Assembly: GCA_046328715.1 (NCBI GenBank)
Contig: JAXLWB010000039.1
Location: forward strand, 1-64,000
DNA length: 64,000 bases
Direction of reading: 5' to 3'
Origin: JAXLWB01 sp046328715
GTDB lineage: Bacteria; Chloroflexota; Anaerolineae; Caldilineales; Caldilineaceae
This document shows, in pieces, positions 51,680 to 61,216 of this stretch. Every line of letters begins with the position of its first letter. Position 1 is the stretch's first letter. The notes below the pieces were generated by a model, which saw nothing but the letters and a program-made list of their open reading frames with translations, ran no database searches and was not told the DNA's origin. Position numbers and translations under genes: made by a program.

Positions 51680-53323
51680 TCAGTGCAAAACTACGATTGG
51701 CAGATAGACTTGTTTTGTCCCCATTGACTCATCCTCTAGCTCTTCCGGCGTATCATTGGAATCTAACGACAGTGAGCGCATACGTTTGACAGTGGTAAGA
51801 ACACCGTCGCTCTCCCAATAGTCACTGTTCCAAGTGACAGAACTCCAACTCACGCTACTCCAGGATACAGAGCTCCAACTGACACTGCTCCACGAGACGG
51901 AATTCCAGGCGGTGCTGCTCCAGCTTACACTTGGCGACATTACTCCTTGCGGGCCAGTCGTTAGCAAATTGCTAACATTGATACCTGTATTGGCACTGTC
52001 GATAGATGTGTTACTGATAGCTGCCTTTATATTCAGTATCCCTGCCCCGTCTCTTGCTGGATCGTAGCGAGACCAACCCTTGTTGGCTGTCTTCATGAGT
52101 CGGTATTTGACCTGATCGGGCGTCAACTTTGGTTCATCTTGTAGCAGGAGTGCGACCGCACCACTGACCACAGGCGCAGCTGCCGATGTGCCCGACATCA
52201 TGAAATAGGAGTTGTTTACGACATTCTTTGGATGAAGCAGCCCAAAATTAGAAATCGTACCAGCGTACAGTGAAACCAGATGTCGGCCCGGTGCTACTAG
52301 ATCAGGCTTTCTAACGCCATCACTCGTTACGCCAAAGGCAGAGAAACTAGCTGTATCGTCATCTTCAAGCGTACTTGTCTCCGCTGGATCTGTCGCCCCT
52401 ACCGTAATGACAAAGGGATCATTGGCTGGCGGGTTGATTGCACCTTCACCCTGATTGCCACTGGAGACCACCACTACCATGCCGTTAAACCAGAGGATCT
52501 CACATGCTGCGTCCAGTGGGCTTGTGTGATAACTCTGAGCAGCGGCACTATTGATCGAAATATTGACGACACGGATGTTGTACTTAACATGGTTTTCATA
52601 AATCCATTGCAACCCGGCAATCACGTCAGACTCACGCGCGGAGCCTGTTACGTTCGAAACTTTGACATTGATTAAGTTGGCTTTGGGTGCAATGCCGATA
52701 TACTTTCCATTACTTGACTTTCCATCACCCGCAATAATGCCAGCCACATAGGTGCCATGACCAAAGAAGTCATTGGTGGAGAGCGTTGTAACGACATTCA
52801 TCTGGGCAACAATACGGCTGGACAGATCGGGGTGATAGCTCATGATGCCACTATCCACGACAGCGACACCGATACCCTGCCCTTGCAGGTACGATGGCTC
52901 ATTCCAAACGCGGTCGGCGCGGACGGCACGGACATAATCGTTTTTCAAGTTGTCAGTTGACATGCATTCAGCGGTGCAGGCGGTTTGCCGAGTCGGCGCA
53001 TCCAGAGATACCCAACGCACAAAGGGTGCAGCCGCCAATCTAGGTAGCGTACTTGCCTTCATCCTGGCAGCAAAGCCATGGATAAAGTAAAGATCTTTGG
53101 TCACCTCGCCGCCAAGCTGCGCCACCAATTGCTCCGCTCGATCCGAAGAATCGGTCTTTTGTACGATGACTTCCAGCAATTGCTCTGGCGATTCAGTGAT
53201 GCTCTGAGCTAGTAGTGAATGCAACTTGGCCATACTCAGTGGATAGGCAGGCAAGGAACCAAACGCGTTCATAGCCAAGAGTAAGGTTATCAAAATCTGA
53301 GCATGTCTTTGTTTGACTGACAT
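51680..53323 (-). CDS. Exported subtilisin-like (S8) serine protease with SVSWSS repeats and C-terminal LP block
   Basis: 547 aa. A signal peptide (ILITLLLAMNAFGSLPAY) and an inhibitor-like prodomain (about 45-110) precede the S8 domain: Asp in VAVVDSGI (D157), His in FFGHGTYVAG (H189), the oxyanion Asn in SSGNQGEG (N290) and Ser in MMSGTSAAAP (S380). After the domain come tandem SVSWSS units (about 465-503), then the end QVYLPIVVLH. Known: secreted subtilases digest proteins; the prodomain acts as a chaperone. The start was chosen at MSVKQRHAQ, with AAAGGA about 10 nt upstream. It is downstream of the TPR regulator gene, same strand, with about 300 nt between. Confidence 0.9.
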   Translation of the reverse strand: MSVKQRHAQILITLLLAMNAFGSLPAYPLSMAKLHSLLAQSITESPEQLLEVIVQKTDSSDRAEQLVAQLGGEVTKDLYFIHGFAARMKASTLPRLAAAPFVRWVSLDAPTRQTACTAECMSTDNLKNDYVRAVRADRVWNEPSYLQGQGIGVAVVDSGIMSYHPDLSSRIVAQMNVVTTLSTNDFFGHGTYVAGIIAGDGKSSNGKYIGIAPKANLINVKVSNVTGSARESDVIAGLQWIYENHVKYNIRVVNISINSAAAQSYHTSPLDAACEILWFNGMVVVVSSGNQGEGAINPPANDPFVITVGATDPAETSTLEDDDTASFSAFGVTSDGVRKPDLVAPGRHLVSLYAGTISNFGLLHPKNVVNNSYFMMSGTSAAAPVVSGAVALLLQDEPKLTPDQVKYRLMKTANKGWSRYDPARDGAGILNIKAAISNTSIDSANTGINVSNLLTTGPQGVMSPSVSWSSTAWNSVSWSSVSWSSVSWSSVSWSSVTWNSDYWESDGVLTTVKRMRSLSLDSNDTPEELEDESMGTKQVYLPIVVLH

Positions 53324-53621
53324 AGGATACCAATCCTTTAGGTTCGTAGCGTTTATGGCAATTGCTTCACTACGCATTCAACTGGGTGCCGCTAGTCATG
53401 CTTGAATACGAGTCCATCAACTATCAGTCTAGGATACAACCCCATCAAGTGACATTTCACTTTTCTGACAAAAATGATAGAAAGTTAACATGAAACAAAA
53501 CACGCAATTGATTCCAGCAATATCTATTAACACGAGTTCGGAATTTAGGTAACGGGCTGCCCTACGCTACCCCACGGATAGCAGATTAGGTATATGGAGG
53601 ATATCAGATGTCAAACGCACG

Positions 53622-55796
53622 CTATTCAGTCCAAGGCAGCATCGAATCCGCTTCAAACTTGTACGTCGTAGCGCGCGCCTTACCCACTTGGCGTAGGAGC
53701 TTCTGTTCAACCCAATCATTGAGGTCTTTGCGCGCAGTCTTGTCATTGATCTTGGCGGTTTGAGCATATTCTTCGCACTTGATTGCTTTGTGAGCAATCA
53801 GGAGACGAATCGCCACTTCCATGCGTGGCTTGTAGGGGTAGATGCGCAACCAAGGGAGTTGGTCTGCAAGCTGGTGATAGACAGCGAGGACAGGGCTGAG
53901 GTTCATCCGTTGGGCCAGAGTCAGGCCGAGTTGAAAGTAGCGGATCGCAGCTTCGACGTTGAGCAACATAGCGTGGGCCTCTGCCAGGTCGTAACAGAGG
54001 TGGGCTTTGAAGTCAGAGTCACCAGAAATAAGTTCGTACGCCTGTTGATAAGAGGTGATCGCCTTCTCAAACTGGTTTAGGTAGAAGTAGCAGCCCCCAA
54101 TCGCCTTGTGACAAAGCATCTGGAGTTGAAGATGGGAAAGTTGCTGGGCGATGGCGAGGCTTTGTTGCAGATAGTACAGTGCAATCTGTTGGTCACCGTT
54201 CGGTTGCGTGCTGAATTCCAGCCCTTGATTGTGCAACATTTTGCAGAGGCGCAACTGGTTTGGCTGTTCATGCAATAGATCAATACCGCTGGCCAAGGCA
54301 GCTACCCCTTGATCAAATTCACCTTTGCAAAAGCACAACGATCCCCACCCGTTGTACCAGTCGCTCCAAAGCAGCGCGTTGCGTTCAGGCAGTTCCTCCA
54401 GCAACAGCCGGGCCTGTTTTAGCCACGCCTCCGCTGCAACCCAATCCGGTCGTTGTTGAATATAGAGCCACCCCCGCCGCATGTAGGCGCGCACCAACAA
54501 TGGCGAGGCCGTTGCTGTACCCTTCAAGAGAGCGATGCAATGCTCGAAGTGTTGATCCGCCAAGCTGCTGTCCAACGTCGTAGTGATCTGCGCCAGTTGA
54601 TAGTGGAGGGTTGCCCGTTGCTCAGGATCAGTCAAACAGCGCAGTGCTTCACCGTATTGAACAATAGCGCTTTGCACAAAGGCAGCGCGCTCACCGCCCT
54701 CGTTTGGGGTAGCATGATTGGCCTGCAGTTGGGCTACGCGCCCACCCAGCCACTTGATCCGCCCCCATTCTGGGACTGTAAAGGGTTGACTGGGTAGTTT
54801 TTGAAGCAATGTAGCAAGGCGGACAACCTGCTCATCGCTCAAGGGAGACTCGTCCGGCTCCTCCTCCCTTGTTAGGAGTGGCTCGCCAAACAGTTGTACG
54901 AGCTGTGCGGCTACACGAAATTCGCTCGCCGCCTGCCAATGCCAGCAGGCAGTCAACCAGTCTTGTGCCAGCCAGCAGCAGGTAGCTGCCAATCGATGCC
55001 CTAGCTGTTGCTCTTCTGCAGTCAAGATATTGCTCAAGTGTGAACGAACACCGGAGTGTAGTTCAACAGGGCTATCGACGGCGCATGGCAAGGTAAACGG
55101 ATGCGTTAGCCAACCGAGATCACTTACACAGCGGATGGCATCTTCGATAGGAATTTGTTGCAGCAGATTGCTTGCCTCTGCCAGTGCACTCGCCAACGGT
55201 TCTCCTGTTTGCTGCGCTTCCATCTCTGTCATTGCAGCCAGATGGCGAGGAGCTTGACATAAATAAAGTGCTGACCAGGGCTGTTGACTGACTGTTATAA
55301 GGTGTAGAAGGTGCTGCGCTTCCGATGGCAAAAGGTGCAGGTGAGCATAGGTCTGCCAACGGCGGCTGAACTCGCTGTCGTCGGCCTCGGCCCAACGTTG
55401 ACGAAGCAAGTCAGCGGCAGCGGCAGTAGCTTCCTTGCACCAATTGGTGCGAAAGGTGCTCTCACTGCCACCCAAAGGTTGATAAACCACCTTAGCCGCT
55501 TGTTTTTCACCATAATATTGAGCCAGAATGGTAAAATGACGCAGATCTTTGGCATCAGGCTCAGTCGCAGTGGGCCGCAATAGTTCAACCAGCCAGGCTA
55601 ATGCCAGGTTGACCAGCGAAGCCTCAGGAGTTGCCACCTTGATCGTCACAGGCAACGTTCGCATGGCACTGCTGATCCAAGGCGAAGCGATCAGCCAGCG
55701 CACACTCACAGTGGATAAACTTCCCTTGCGCCACTGCTGAAAGAGTTGATGAACATCGCTGTACCATTCCCCAGCCCTACCCTCAGAGATCGACAT
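53622..55796 (-). CDS. TPR-rich protein with C-terminal winged-helix domain (probable regulator)
   Basis: 724 aa, cytosolic, no membrane segment. About residues 300-640 form TPR-like helical pairs (e.g. QFEKAITSYQQAYELISGDS, LNVEAAIRYFQLGLTLAQRM). The last 70 residues read as a winged helix: RLLIAHKAIKCEEYAQTAKI, NDKTARKDLNDWVEQKLLR, then VGKARATTYKF, similar to domains of the DeoR/Fic-C-terminal kind. The N-terminal 300 residues have no recognisable P-loop. It is divergent from the C11 peptidase with 142 nt between the starts, making that gene, and perhaps the chitinase after it, likely targets (inference). Confidence 0.72.
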   Translation of the reverse strand: MSISEGRAGEWYSDVHQLFQQWRKGSLSTVSVRWLIASPWISSAMRTLPVTIKVATPEASLVNLALAWLVELLRPTATEPDAKDLRHFTILAQYYGEKQAAKVVYQPLGGSESTFRTNWCKEATAAAADLLRQRWAEADDSEFSRRWQTYAHLHLLPSEAQHLLHLITVSQQPWSALYLCQAPRHLAAMTEMEAQQTGEPLASALAEASNLLQQIPIEDAIRCVSDLGWLTHPFTLPCAVDSPVELHSGVRSHLSNILTAEEQQLGHRLAATCCWLAQDWLTACWHWQAASEFRVAAQLVQLFGEPLLTREEEPDESPLSDEQVVRLATLLQKLPSQPFTVPEWGRIKWLGGRVAQLQANHATPNEGGERAAFVQSAIVQYGEALRCLTDPEQRATLHYQLAQITTTLDSSLADQHFEHCIALLKGTATASPLLVRAYMRRGWLYIQQRPDWVAAEAWLKQARLLLEELPERNALLWSDWYNGWGSLCFCKGEFDQGVAALASGIDLLHEQPNQLRLCKMLHNQGLEFSTQPNGDQQIALYYLQQSLAIAQQLSHLQLQMLCHKAIGGCYFYLNQFEKAITSYQQAYELISGDSDFKAHLCYDLAEAHAMLLNVEAAIRYFQLGLTLAQRMNLSPVLAVYHQLADQLPWLRIYPYKPRMEVAIRLLIAHKAIKCEEYAQTAKINDKTARKDLNDWVEQKLLRQVGKARATTYKFEADSMLPWTE

Positions 55797-55938
55797 GATT
55801 TTCCTAACTTGGTGAAGCCAAAATCAAAGAACCACAAAAGGCACGATGAATCGCGCCACTCACTTTACAAATTTTAGTCTATTTCATAGGTTTTGCCATC
55901 AAACTTAAGAGGTAAGAAAGTTAATCTTCTGTTATAGT

Positions 55939-58110
55939 ATGACCAAAAGCAAAAGTAAGGTTAACGATTCACCTTTGCCGCCCGCAGGAGTGATGCATTC
56001 TATGAAGTTTCGATTGAAGCGTTTGTTGAGGGTCACAACAGGGGAAAGAATACTCTATCGTCTGACATTTTTGCTGGCGTTACTGTTCTGCCTTGTCGGC
56101 AGAGCAATTGCCCCGGTCCATGCCAGTCACTTGCCGCAATCCACCAACAGCTTGCTCGCCATCTATTTATTGGCGTTGGACAGCGACCTGGCAGTGTACG
56201 AACATGAATTGATCAGCAACATCGAAGCAGGCACGGTCGGCAAATACGACCGCATGGCACTAGTCGTGGTCGATGGCAGTGGAACGAATGACACCCACAT
56301 CGAATTGATCCGGGCTGGCAGTCGAACTGATGTCGATGGCTTACCCAACGCATCGGGCATCATTCAGGACAACCTGCATGAGTATGATATGTCCGATGGG
56401 GCGACGTTAGGCGGTTTGCTGCAATGGGCGCGCCAAACCTATCCTGCCAACCAGACAATGCTTACCTTTGTCGGTCATGGGCTACCGCTGGCACCGATTG
56501 CCGAGGTGGATCAACTTCTGCACGACGCGTCTGTGGCGGCGGAAGTCAACGCCAGCTGGCCGGCGAGCATTCCCTTGCCCACCAAGTATTGGGCCAGTCC
56601 CAGCTACACTGACAGTCATCCCAAACGGACTGTCTTGACACCCAAACAGCTTGGGATTGCACTCGCCCAAGCCACCCAACAAGGGGCCGATCCTTTCACC
56701 GTGCTCGATCTCGTTCATTGCTTCGGCGCAACCATCGAAGAACTCTATGAAGTTGCTCCTTATGTACAAGCGACGGTCGCTTCGCCCAGCTATGCTTATC
56801 TCAAGCCAGAAGCACTCAAAGTGAGCCTGCTCAGCCTGCCTACCAATCTAAAACCCATCGATCTGGCACGGCGACTAGCGCAACAACATCAAATCAAGGA
56901 GCCCAATCATCCCTACGTGCTCACCGTAGTTGACAACAGCCAATTGGAAGCAATTCGCACCACCTGGGATGACGTAGCGGCGGCGTTGCAACAGCGTCTA
57001 CACGATGATCCAGCTAGTCGCCAACAACTGATCGCAGCCTGGCAGCAAACTCGTAAATATGATGCCCCGCTCTGCAACGATCCCTGGATTATCGACAATG
57101 CCGACTACTTGGCTGACTTGGGTAGCTTGGCCCAGGCGCTACAGACAGCCTTCCCGAATGATCCAGTGGCTGCGCAAAGCCAGCAACTTCATGCTCAACT
57201 GGCCGCCGCTGTGACAACCTTGCGCCTGGCCGACAGCCCATGGATGCGTCCTGATCAATTTTGGAACTTTGACGACGGCTACAGCGGCGTTGCGATCTAT
57301 GGAAATTTGTTGGCTTTGCAGCAGGAAGGTCAAGTTTACCTCAGTTTTCAAGGACACTTTTATGACTCAAACGCAGATGAACCGCCGTTTCGATTTATTC
57401 AACGTCGAGCACCGAATGATACCACCTGGGCCGATCTCTTCGTAGCCTTCTGGCAAGGACAGACAGTGCAAACTGTCGCCTGTCTGCCCAGCTTGCAGGT
57501 GAGTAGTGGGAAGAACGCCGACCTTGGCCTAATATGGGTAGCACCAGCCGACTCCGTTCCCATCCATGCCGCATTGCCCTATACCCTTACGCTCTACAAC
57601 GTCGGCTCGATCACAGCAACCGGTGTCACGATCTATCCCACCTTGCCAGCGACGGTAACGCTGGTCACAGCCGATGATCGTTGTATAGTAACCAGTGGCA
57701 TAGTAAATTGCACTTTGCCCACGGTTGCACCAGGAACCAATGTCAGCCTGCATTTATCGCTGAAACCAACCAGCCTAGGAACGTTGCGCTTAAAAGCCAA
57801 TGTGAGCAGCCTCAGCGACGAGAACAACCCTGCCAACAACCTGGCCGAGTTTAAGGTCAATGTGCAACCTGCTGCCGATGGCTGTACGCTGCCGCCTTGG
57901 GAACCGGGTCTGACCTACCAAGCCAATGCACAGGTTTCCTACAAGGGTCATCACTGGCAAGCCAAATGGTGGACGCTAGGCGAAATGCCAGGCAGCACCG
58001 GTCAATGGGGTGTCTGGCTCGATCAAGGTATGTGTAAGACAGCACCCGCAGAAAGTAATAATAACGACGCCAACCGCCGACTCTTCCTACCAATTGTGAC
58101 ACGCGGCTAG
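55939..58110 (+). CDS. Exported clostripain-like (C11) peptidase with DUF11 and CBM5/12 domains and C-terminal LP block
   Basis: 723 aa as listed. The first 21 residues lack a ribosome site; translation may start at MKFRLKRLLRV (56002), which has AGGAG upstream and gives a clean signal peptide. The clan-CD dyad is His in TFVGHG (H180) and Cys in LDLVHCFG (C261). A DUF11-type domain (about 545-645) and one CBM5/12 chitin-binding module (about 652-703: SYKGHHWQAKWWT, then TGQWGVW) follow, ending RLFLPIVTRG. Known: C11 peptidases cleave after Arg/Lys and are often auto-processed. The CBM is the same type as in the chitinase 240 nt downstream, so the protease is probably tethered to chitin-containing material (inference). 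Confidence 0.82.
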   Translation: MTKSKSKVNDSPLPPAGVMHSMKFRLKRLLRVTTGERILYRLTFLLALLFCLVGRAIAPVHASHLPQSTNSLLAIYLLALDSDLAVYEHELISNIEAGTVGKYDRMALVVVDGSGTNDTHIELIRAGSRTDVDGLPNASGIIQDNLHEYDMSDGATLGGLLQWARQTYPANQTMLTFVGHGLPLAPIAEVDQLLHDASVAAEVNASWPASIPLPTKYWASPSYTDSHPKRTVLTPKQLGIALAQATQQGADPFTVLDLVHCFGATIEELYEVAPYVQATVASPSYAYLKPEALKVSLLSLPTNLKPIDLARRLAQQHQIKEPNHPYVLTVVDNSQLEAIRTTWDDVAAALQQRLHDDPASRQQLIAAWQQTRKYDAPLCNDPWIIDNADYLADLGSLAQALQTAFPNDPVAAQSQQLHAQLAAAVTTLRLADSPWMRPDQFWNFDDGYSGVAIYGNLLALQQEGQVYLSFQGHFYDSNADEPPFRFIQRRAPNDTTWADLFVAFWQGQTVQTVACLPSLQVSSGKNADLGLIWVAPADSVPIHAALPYTLTLYNVGSITATGVTIYPTLPATVTLVTADDRCIVTSGIVNCTLPTVAPGTNVSLHLSLKPTSLGTLRLKANVSSLSDENNPANNLAEFKVNVQPAADGCTLPPWEPGLTYQANAQVSYKGHHWQAKWWTLGEMPGSTGQWGVWLDQGMCKTAPAESNNNDANRRLFLPIVTRG

Positions 58111-58114
58111 AAGC

Positions 58115-58192
58115 CAGTAAAACAGTAGGGCAGTGGGACAGTATTTATACCAGGCTACAAGTGCACTGATTTACTGTCTCACTGTCTCACTG
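58115..58192. repeat. Octad-based inverted repeat (CAGT words) between exported-enzyme genes
   Basis: The left arm is built of CAGT words about every 8 nt (58115-58143), the right arm of ACTG words (58164-58192), pairing imperfectly. It stands right after the C11 peptidase stop and may terminate its transcript. Confidence 0.55.
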
Positions 58193-58350
58193 ATTCCCCA
58201 CATCGCTAAAAACTCGAAACGTGCCCATCGTGGGCATTGGAACCGTCCTGCAAGCCTGACTTGCTAGGTCTGTGTACGAGTTTTTCATTTTTTGGATCGG
58301 TAGGGACGTACCCTACCGCAATCGATCTCAATTTTAGAGAAGGAGAAACC

Positions 58351-61167
58351 ATGACAACCGCAGCACACCCCTTGATCCCACTGCGTAAGTGGGGAATGTT
58401 CACGGGATTCACACTTTTTTGGCTCTTATTGGTAATGGCCCTGGCAACACAACCCGCATCGGCGCATGGCTCGATGGAAAATCCGCTGAGCCGCATCTAC
58501 AACTGCTACAAGGAGTTGACGACAGGTACCCTCTCCCCTGCTTGTCAGGCGGCGATGGCCGCATCGGGCGTGCAACAGTTCTACGATTGGAATGGGGTGC
58601 GCCATCCCTCGGCTAGTGGTCAACATCGCACAGTCATTCCCGATGGCAAACTGTGCAGCGCTGGCCTAGATAGCCATAAGGGGCTCGATTTGGCCCGCAC
58701 CGATTGGGTGGCACAGAATATCACACCCGATGCCAACGGCAATTTTGAGTTTGTATATTATGCCACGGCCCCCCATGCTTCGCAGGACTTTCAGTTTTAC
58801 GTCACCAAAGATAACTACGATCCAACCCAGCCACTCACCTGGTCAGCGTTGGAAGACACTCCCTTCTGTACCAGTGGTGCGGTGCCGCTGGTCGATGGGC
58901 ATTATCACATCACCTGTCACCTGCCGACGGGGAAAAGTGGCAAACATGTCATCTATAATATCTGGCAGCGCAGTGACAGCGGCGAAGCCTTTTATAGCTG
59001 TATCGACGTGAATTTTGCAGGAGCTGCATCGGGCAACAACACACCGACTGCTACCGTCACACCCACCAGCGATCCAAGTGGCTGCAATGCCCCAGCCTGG
59101 AATACCGCTACCAGCTATCAGGCCGATCAACTGGTTGCCCACAACGGCAATCAATGGCGCGCCAAATGGTGGACACAAAATGAGGAACCGGGCACGACTG
59201 GTGAGTGGGGCGTCTGGGAGGATCGTGGAGCATGCGGTGCACCTCCGCCACCCACGACAACACCCGTCCCGCCAACGCCAACCCCTCTCTTACCCACCGT
59301 CACTGCACCAGCAACAGCTGGCACAAGCACTCCAACCAGTTGCACTGCGTCCGCTTGGAACGTTTCTGCCATCTATCAGGCAGACCAAGTAGTCTCATAC
59401 AACGGTCGTCAATGGCGCGCCAAATGGTGGACCCAAGGCGAACAGCCAGGCACAACGGGTCAATGGGGCGTTTGGGAAGATCGTGGTCCATGCAATGGCA
59501 GCAACACCCCGGTAGCCACGGCAACAGTCATTCTTGCCACTGCCACGTCCCTCCCACCAACTGTGACACCGATTGCACCGACCGCCACTGCGCTTGTGCC
59601 AACGGCGACTTCGGCTGCACCTACTGCCACCAGCAATCCAACCGGCTGTAGCGCCCCTGCCTGGAATGTCTCCGCCGTCTATCAGGCCGCTCAACTCGTC
59701 TCCTATAACGGCCACCAATGGCGGGCCAAGTGGTGGACTCAAGGCGAGCAACCAGGCACCACCGGACAATGGGGTGTCTGGGAAGATCGCGGACCCTGCA
59801 ACGCCAGCACTCCGGCCCCCACAGTCACACCAATTGTGACGCCTGGCGCAACCGCAACTGCCACCCCAACCGGGCAGACCGCCACCAACAACCGCACCTT
59901 GATTGCCTACTTTGCGCAGTGGGGCATCTACGGACGCAATTACCATGTCAAAAATATCCTTAGCAGCGGCTCGGCGGCCAAGCTCAATGTCATCAACTAC
60001 GCCTTTGGCAACGTGGTCAACGGCCAATGCATCATGACCACCCAATCCGGCGTAATGGATGCCTATGCCGATTATCAGCGCAGCTACGGTGCCGCCGACA
60101 GCGTGAGTGGTGTGGCCGACCAATGGAATCAGCCGTTGCGCGGCAATTTTAACCAACTCAAACAGCTCAAGGCACGCTATCCACAACTCAAAGTGCTGAT
60201 TTCACTCGGCGGCTGGACCTGGTCAGATGGTTTCCACGACGCAGCCATGACCGCTGCCTCACGCCAGCGACTTGTCTCATCCTGTATCGATATTTACATT
60301 CGTGGAAATTTGCCCATGGTCGATAATGCTGGAGGCACTGGCGCAGCGGCTGGCCTCTTTGACGGTATCGATATCGACTGGGAGTATCCTGGTATGCCGG
60401 GCGAAGGCAATCCCTACGGGCCGGAAGATACGCACAACTTCACACTCTTGTTGCAGGAGTTCCGCACTCAACTCAACGCCATCAATCCCAATCTGATGCT
60501 GACGATTGCAACTGGTGGGGCCAGCAACGCCTATGGAATGCTGGAGTTGAATCAAATCCATCCGCTGTTGAACTACCTCAACATCATGAGCTACGACTAT
60601 CACGGGGCCTGGGAGCAGAAAACCGGCTTCTTAGCACCGCTCTATCCATCAAACAATGCACCCTATGGCAGCCCAGTGAACAGCTATGCAGTTGACACTG
60701 CCGTGCGTGGTTTCATCCAAGCAGGCGTGCCCGCCAACAAGATTGTCATGGGCATTCCGCTCTATGGGCGTGGCTGGCAAGGAGTGGCGAATGTCAATAA
60801 CGGGCTCTGGCAGAACGGCACGGGCGGAGCACCCGGTGTCTACGAAGCAGGTGTCAACGACTACAAGGTGATCCAACCCTTGCTCTATCCGGTCTACCGC
60901 GACAACAATGCCGTGGCTATGTGGAAATACAATGGCAACATCTTCTGGAGCTACGAGGACGAAGTGACCATCGCCGCCAAAACCCAATACATCCGTCAGT
61001 ACAATCTGGGAGGTGCTATGGCTTGGTCACTGGATGGCGATGACAGCAGCGGCACCCTCGTCAACGCCATCTACAACGGATTGCAACCAGTAGGCGCTGC
61101 CACCGACATCTCGTCACCCGAAAGCGGACAGGCGAACAAACTCTTCCTGCCGCTCGTGTCCAAATGA
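58351..61167 (+). CDS. Modular chitinase: AA10 LPMO - three CBM5/12 - GH18, with C-terminal LP block
   Basis: 938 aa. ATG chosen after GAGAAGGAG. The signal peptide ends ASA, leaving His39 as the new N-terminus, required for the copper brace of AA10 monooxygenases (HGSMENPLSR). The second copper His is H142 in YYATAPHASQDF. CBM5/12 modules lie at about 245-295, 331-381 and 433-483 (each with QWRAKWWT and a GVWEDRG end), joined by Thr/Pro linkers. The GH18 domain (about 514-915) has DGIDIDWEYP (D671, D674, D676, E678) and late motifs MSYDYHGAWE and GIPLYGRGW. The end is KLFLPLVSK. Known: AA10 cuts crystalline chitin oxidatively, GH18 hydrolyses it. Having both on one chain is uncommon. Confidence 0.93.
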   Translation: MTTAAHPLIPLRKWGMFTGFTLFWLLLVMALATQPASAHGSMENPLSRIYNCYKELTTGTLSPACQAAMAASGVQQFYDWNGVRHPSASGQHRTVIPDGKLCSAGLDSHKGLDLARTDWVAQNITPDANGNFEFVYYATAPHASQDFQFYVTKDNYDPTQPLTWSALEDTPFCTSGAVPLVDGHYHITCHLPTGKSGKHVIYNIWQRSDSGEAFYSCIDVNFAGAASGNNTPTATVTPTSDPSGCNAPAWNTATSYQADQLVAHNGNQWRAKWWTQNEEPGTTGEWGVWEDRGACGAPPPPTTTPVPPTPTPLLPTVTAPATAGTSTPTSCTASAWNVSAIYQADQVVSYNGRQWRAKWWTQGEQPGTTGQWGVWEDRGPCNGSNTPVATATVILATATSLPPTVTPIAPTATALVPTATSAAPTATSNPTGCSAPAWNVSAVYQAAQLVSYNGHQWRAKWWTQGEQPGTTGQWGVWEDRGPCNASTPAPTVTPIVTPGATATATPTGQTATNNRTLIAYFAQWGIYGRNYHVKNILSSGSAAKLNVINYAFGNVVNGQCIMTTQSGVMDAYADYQRSYGAADSVSGVADQWNQPLRGNFNQLKQLKARYPQLKVLISLGGWTWSDGFHDAAMTAASRQRLVSSCIDIYIRGNLPMVDNAGGTGAAAGLFDGIDIDWEYPGMPGEGNPYGPEDTHNFTLLLQEFRTQLNAINPNLMLTIATGGASNAYGMLELNQIHPLLNYLNIMSYDYHGAWEQKTGFLAPLYPSNNAPYGSPVNSYAVDTAVRGFIQAGVPANKIVMGIPLYGRGWQGVANVNNGLWQNGTGGAPGVYEAGVNDYKVIQPLLYPVYRDNNAVAMWKYNGNIFWSYEDEVTIAAKTQYIRQYNLGGAMAWSLDGDDSSGTLVNAIYNGLQPVGAATDISSPESGQANKLFLPLVSK

Positions 61168-61216
61168 TGAGTCGGCTATAGTGTGCTGTAAACTTGGCTT
61201 TTCAACATCAAGATAG

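Noticed and set aside
51834..51925. Repetitive DNA in the subtilase gene considered as a CRISPR-like array
   Set aside because: The repeats are in frame, contiguous and encode SVSWSS units, with no spacers.
59395..60186. 263-codon minus-strand frame opposite the chitinase
   Set aside because: Antisense shadow in a repetitive CBM region; Gly/Cys-rich with no family features.
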